A program made the translations under genes and the position numbers. From an uncultured Collinsella sp. (GTDB lineage: Bacteria; Actinomycetota; Coriobacteriia; Coriobacteriales; Coriobacteriaceae), in the NCBI GenBank assembly GCA_900551015.1, contig URUI01000016.1, positions 1 through 32,995 of the forward strand: 32,995 bases of DNA, read 5' to 3'. Of this stretch, positions 30,764-32,995 are shown piece after piece. The notes beneath the pieces are model-generated. The model saw only the letters and a list, made by a program, of their open reading frames with translations. It searched no databases and was not told the DNA's origin. The stretch's first letter is position 1. The number at the start of each line of letters is the position of its first letter.

Positions 30764-30793
30764 GGTGCAAAGCAACCTGTCCCCGATGCATCA
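30764..30793. repeat. 30-bp dispersed repeat, copy 2
   Basis: Starts GGTGCAAAGCAACCTG, six bases after the DUF2974-like stop, with 4 differences from the copy at 29551-29580. The ends (TGGTGCA at 30763 and TGCATCA at 30787) are near-complementary, so the unit can form a short hairpin. Confidence 0.7.
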
Positions 30794-30869
30794 AGCTCCG
30801 ATGCGCCTGGGGCGGGCTCGACCGCTATACTGGTTCGTGCCGAAATCGATCTAGAACGGAATGCCGTAT

Positions 30870-31874
30870 ATGAAAATCAATCACGCGATTCTGCATATCC
30901 TGGACTTTGACTCTGCCGTCAACGTCATGAGCCAGCGCGAACTCGATATCGAGAGCCGTACCGTGCGCAACTTTGTGACCACGCATCTGCGCCGCGCACG
31001 AACCTCGGCCGACAATAAGCGCGCCACGTTTGCCGAGAACTCCGCATTCGGCGGCGAGCTCAAGGGCTATTTCTTTGGCGAGCGCGAGTTCGTAGACCTG
31101 TCGCAGCAGATTGCGGAGTTCATTTCCTCCGAGCTTACCAAGGCCGAAAAAGCTGAGTCCACCGATGTGCTCGTGGCCGACTTTGACGACGACGAGGATG
31201 CCCGCTGGTTTGCCGTGATGCTGCTGGGCTCCAAACAGGCCTTTATGCACGAGGTGGGCCGCGAGGAGGGCGAGGTACGCAACGACATCGCACGCCACTA
31301 TGCTATCCTGCCGAATCCTTCCCAAAAGGTGCCAAGCTATGCCATCGTGCGCGCGAGCACCATGGAGATCGGCTATGTGGACAAGAAGCGCAAGATTGCC
31401 GGCGAAGACCGTATGCTCATTCCCGACGGTCTGCTGCAGTGCGATACGGGCGTGTCGGGCAAGGAGGTCATCGACACCGTGACGCGCGTGGTCGAGGAAG
31501 TCGCCGAGGAACACGGCGCCAACACTGCTGTGGCGCTTGCTAAGGTCAAGGCTGCCGTTGCCGAGAAGGTTGAGGACGATGAGGAGCTGCCGCCCTGGGA
31601 CATCGTCGATGAGGTCTTTGAGGACGAGCCGGTCATCAAGGAGAGCGTGCGCGCGGCACTGACCGAGGAGAAGGTGCCTGAGCGTGTGCCCGTGGAGCGC
31701 AAGCAGGTCGAGCGCGCGGCCGTGCGCAATCACAAGATTCGTACCGATACGGGCATCGAGATCAGCTTCCCGGCCGAGATGGGTTCGAATTCCGAGTACA
31801 TTGAGTTCGTTAATGAGCCCAACGGCCTCATCTCCATCGAGCTCAAGAACATCGGCAGCATCGAGAATCGATAA
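30870..31874 (+). CDS. Nucleoid-associated protein (YejK/NdpA family)
   Basis: A 334-aa protein of the 37-kDa nucleoid-associated family (PF04245). MKINHAILHILDFDS is the family's usual N-terminus. STDVLVADFDDDEDARWFAVMLL, QKVPSYAIVRASTMEIGYVDKK and the C-terminal ISFPAEMGSNSEYIEFVNEPNG with LISIELKNIG follow (longer blocks shown in parts). It is presumed to bind DNA. Some phage-related and Clostridial relatives are known, but nothing phage-like is nearby. The ATG at 30870 gives the conserved start; an ATG at 30861 adds three residues. A TATACT at 30826-30831 may be the -10 box. Confidence 0.87.
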   Translation: MKINHAILHILDFDSAVNVMSQRELDIESRTVRNFVTTHLRRARTSADNKRATFAENSAFGGELKGYFFGEREFVDLSQQIAEFISSELTKAEKAESTDVLVADFDDDEDARWFAVMLLGSKQAFMHEVGREEGEVRNDIARHYAILPNPSQKVPSYAIVRASTMEIGYVDKKRKIAGEDRMLIPDGLLQCDTGVSGKEVIDTVTRVVEEVAEEHGANTAVALAKVKAAVAEKVEDDEELPPWDIVDEVFEDEPVIKESVRAALTEEKVPERVPVERKQVERAAVRNHKIRTDTGIEISFPAEMGSNSEYIEFVNEPNGLISIELKNIGSIENR

Positions 31875-31899
31875 ACTGCTCTTGGACGTTGCAAAAATA

Positions 31900-31935
31900 A
31901 AGGCTGAAGCCTCGGATGGGGGCTTCGGCCTTTTT
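31900..31935 (+). terminator. Terminator of the nucleoid-associated protein gene
   Basis: AAGGCTGAAGCC pairs with GGCTTCGGCCTT (one G-T wobble), 9-nt loop, then TTTTT. Confidence 0.87.
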
Positions 31936-31978
31936 ACTTGGGGCTTAATTACGCTACTGGTTGAGCATAAGTCAGTGA

Positions 31979-32076
31979 AAACGCCCCAGAGCGAGCAAGG
32001 TGACGTGAAAGAGGAGGGCATTGACCTTCTGGTCATGCCCGACGATTGAACGTCAGATTGCCGCTTAGGGGCGTTT
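31979..32076. other. 98-nt nested stem structure (candidate structured RNA or palindromic element)
   Basis: Four paired segments nest without crossing. AAACGCCCC (31979-31987) pairs with GGGGCGTTT (32068-32076). AGCGAGCAA (31990-31998) pairs with TTGCCGCT (32058-32065), with one bulged A. TGACGT (32001-32006) pairs with ACGTCA (32050-32055). GGGCATTGACC (32016-32026) pairs with GGTCATGCCC (32031-32040) across TTCT, with one bulged T. The internal loops are short and nearly symmetric on the outer side. No protein frame or T-run explains it. It lies in the 245-bp gap between two gene ends that face each other. A functional RNA, a MITE-like repeat or a recombination site are all possible. Confidence 0.5.
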
Positions 32077-32089
32077 GCAGCGTCGAGCT

Positions 32090-32117
32090 GTTACGCGGTT
32101 TGGCAAAACCGCGTAAC
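32090..32117. terminator. Terminator hairpin at the dapH 3' end
   Basis: A perfect 12-bp stem, GTTACGCGGTTT with AAACCGCGTAAC, across GGCA. It sits three bases beyond the stop codon of the minus-strand dapH fragment. Confidence 0.7.
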
Positions 32118-32119
32118 TT

Positions 32120-32230
32120 CTACAGCTGGCGCAGGCCCTCTTCCAGGCCGGTCTTGCTGTTGGTCTTCTCGTCGCGCATCTTGATGACGCGGGCGGGGAC
32201 ACCGGCCACGACGGCGCCGGCGGGGACATC
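32120..32230 (-). pseudogene. dapH: dapH 3' fragment (tetrahydrodipicolinate N-acetyltransferase C-terminus), fused to a foreign sequence
   Basis: The last ~37 codons of an otherwise unrelated frame read VPAGAVVAGVPARVIKMRDE followed by KTNSKTGLEEGLRQL. The first part is the final coil of a left-handed beta-helix acyltransferase, and the DEKT-x2-KT...LRQL ending is that of DapH. DapH acetylates tetrahydrodipicolinate in the lysine/diaminopimelate pathway. The remaining ~200 residues of DapH are missing. At about 32219-32230 the frame passes without a break into a helicase N-terminus. This end uses the GC-rich codons of the rest of the window. Confidence 0.72.
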
Positions 32231-32440
32231 CTCGCTGTCGGACGCACGGCCATATTTCAGAAGATTTGCGATGCGGTTGATTAACACTGTGGTCTTGCCG
32301 CTTCCGGCTCCGGCCAGTATCAGCAGCAGCCCCTCCGTGGCCAATACCGCTTCGCGCTGCTTGTCGTTGAGTTTGGCATAGTCGGAGCTTATAAGCGCCC
32401 GCCGTGCCTCGATGTATCTCTTTTCAAAATCAGTAACCAT
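32219..32440 (-). pseudogene. 5' fragment of a PcrA/UvrD-like DNA helicase, truncated at the junction
   Basis: From the ATG at 32440, about 70 residues match the N-terminus of a superfamily 1 helicase. YAKLNDKQREAVLATEG is the Q-motif region. LLLILAGAGSGKTTVLINRI is Walker A, then NLLKYGRASDSEDVP. PcrA/UvrD enzymes are normally over 700 aa; here motif Ia onwards is replaced by the dapH end. Codons such as ATA, AGA, AAA and TTA, and the AT-rich leader, differ from the rest of the window and suit a Firmicute. The frame continues to the stop at 32120. Confidence 0.72.
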
Positions 32441-32482
32441 AAATTCTATTTTATCACAAATTCCGTTTTCCGACAAGCTTAA

Positions 32483-32815
32483 TTACGCAAAAATCAGCTG
32501 CACCAGCAGCATATAGCAGGCCGTGCCGCCAACGACACTTATAAGCGTGTTGCGCTTCCAGAGGTGCAGCGCCACTGTCACAGCAACGGCAATGAGCGAC
32601 GGGGCAAAGCCGCCGAGGCTGCCGAAGCTCGCGCCGCGCAGGCAATATACGGTCAGTGTGGCGATTATCGCGGTGGGCAGGACCTTCCCCAGATAGCGCA
32701 CGACCTCCGGCACCTCGCGCCCGCGGAATATCACGAACGGGAACAGGCGCTCGGCAAAGGTGCATGCCGCGCAGACGGCTATTATCAAAATTGAGCGTCC
32801 GACGTCAATGTTCAT
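32483..32815 (-). CDS. azlD: AzlD-family branched-chain amino acid transport protein
   Basis: A 110-aa membrane protein with four hydrophobic segments (SILIIAVCAACTFAERLFPF, LPTAIIATLTVYCL, FAPSLIAVAVTVALHLW, TLISVVGGTACYMLLVQLIF). It belongs to the AzlD family, the small subunit of the AzlCD exporter/transporter for branched-chain amino acids. The start follows GGAGGGAGG and overlaps the azlC stop by 11 nt, the normal azlC-azlD arrangement. Codon use (several ATA and ATT Ile codons) differs from the bulk of the window. Confidence 0.87.
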   Translation of the reverse strand: MNIDVGRSILIIAVCAACTFAERLFPFVIFRGREVPEVVRYLGKVLPTAIIATLTVYCLRGASFGSLGGFAPSLIAVAVTVALHLWKRNTLISVVGGTACYMLLVQLIFA

Positions 32816-32995
32816 TTTCAGCGCCTCCCTCCAGCTTATTTCTCAGGATCAGCAGCACGAGCACCGTCACCGCGAGCGACGGCAGTAGGAAATTGTCTCT
32901 GCCTAGAATAATTATGCACAGCATCGACGACACGCCGCCGATGAGCGCGGGCAGCTTCATGCCGGTGGATTTTATCTGGTCAAGCAGAATGACGA
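32805..32995 (-). CDS. azlC: AzlC-family permease, C-terminal part (partial)
   Basis: The frame enters from the window edge and ends at TGA 32807-32805. It reads VILLDQIKSTGMKLPALIGG, then SMLCIIILGRDNFLLPSLAV, then LVLLILRNKLEGGAENEH. These are the last two membrane segments of an AzlC permease, which pairs with AzlD. It overlaps the azlD start. Its start lies outside the window. Confidence 0.78.
   Translation of the reverse strand, partial: VILLDQIKSTGMKLPALIGGVSSMLCIIILGRDNFLLPSLAVTVLVLLILRNKLEGGAENEH

Overview
The window looks like a gut Collinsella (class Coriobacteriia, phylum Actinomycetota) for positions 1 to about 32,220. This rests on the GC-rich third positions, Gram-positive ribosome binding sites (GGAGG), compact genes separated by strong intrinsic terminators, an actinobacterial-type LexA box, and a fermentative gene set (pgi, L-lactate dehydrogenase, dapL-like and dapH genes). 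The genus is an inference from overall resemblance; no 16S rRNA is present. The last ~770 bases (about 32,220-32,995) have different codon use (ATA, AGA and AAA codons, AT-rich leaders) and Firmicutes-type genes (pcrA/uvrD start, azlD, azlC). They are joined through the middle of two unrelated genes, so they probably come from another organism.

Layout. 1-2,450: a LexA-controlled Y-family DNA polymerase with a partial overlapping gene, then a half-length iron-alcohol-dehydrogenase-like gene bracketed by two copies of an 81-bp inverted-repeat element. 2,489-6,064: pgi and two HAD phosphatases. 6,116-17,602: a GntR/UTRA regulator followed by a ten-gene catabolic operon. 17,684-19,275 (minus): TatD hydrolase and the tRNA modification enzyme TcdA. 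19,363-19,492: a candidate small RNA with its own promoter and terminator. 19,503-20,550: an SdpR/SdpI-like pair. 20,735-22,414: EttA. 22,476-24,866 (minus): two uncharacterised genes, one with a long acidic/proline-rich linker and one membrane-anchored with a Ser/Thr/Gln-rich tail. 25,070-31,874: nadE, a class I aminotransferase, ldh, a DUF2974-like hydrolase flanked by 30-bp repeats, and a nucleoid-associated protein. 31,979-32,117: a highly structured element and a terminator, then the chimeric end.

The most interesting system is the operon at 6,215-17,602. It carries relatives of all three intracellular enzymes of Amadori-compound (fructoselysine/fructose-asparagine) catabolism: FrlD-like PfkB kinases, an FrlB-like SIS-domain deglycase and an FrlC-like epimerase. 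With them are a YfcC-family transporter and an amidohydrolase, under a GntR/UTRA regulator with a perfect 23-bp inverted-repeat operator just downstream of a good promoter. An in-operon hairpin separates this from a second module with no pathway I recognise: a second PfkB kinase, an amidohydrolase-2 protein lacking canonical metal ligands, a YjbQ/UPF0047 protein, a BtpA-family TIM barrel and an FGGY kinase. A reasonable reading is uptake of a glycated amino compound, phosphorylation, and deglycation to glucose 6-phosphate, which Pgi would channel to glycolysis and Ldh to lactate. The second module would handle a related sugar or the released moiety. The substrate cannot be told from sequence alone.
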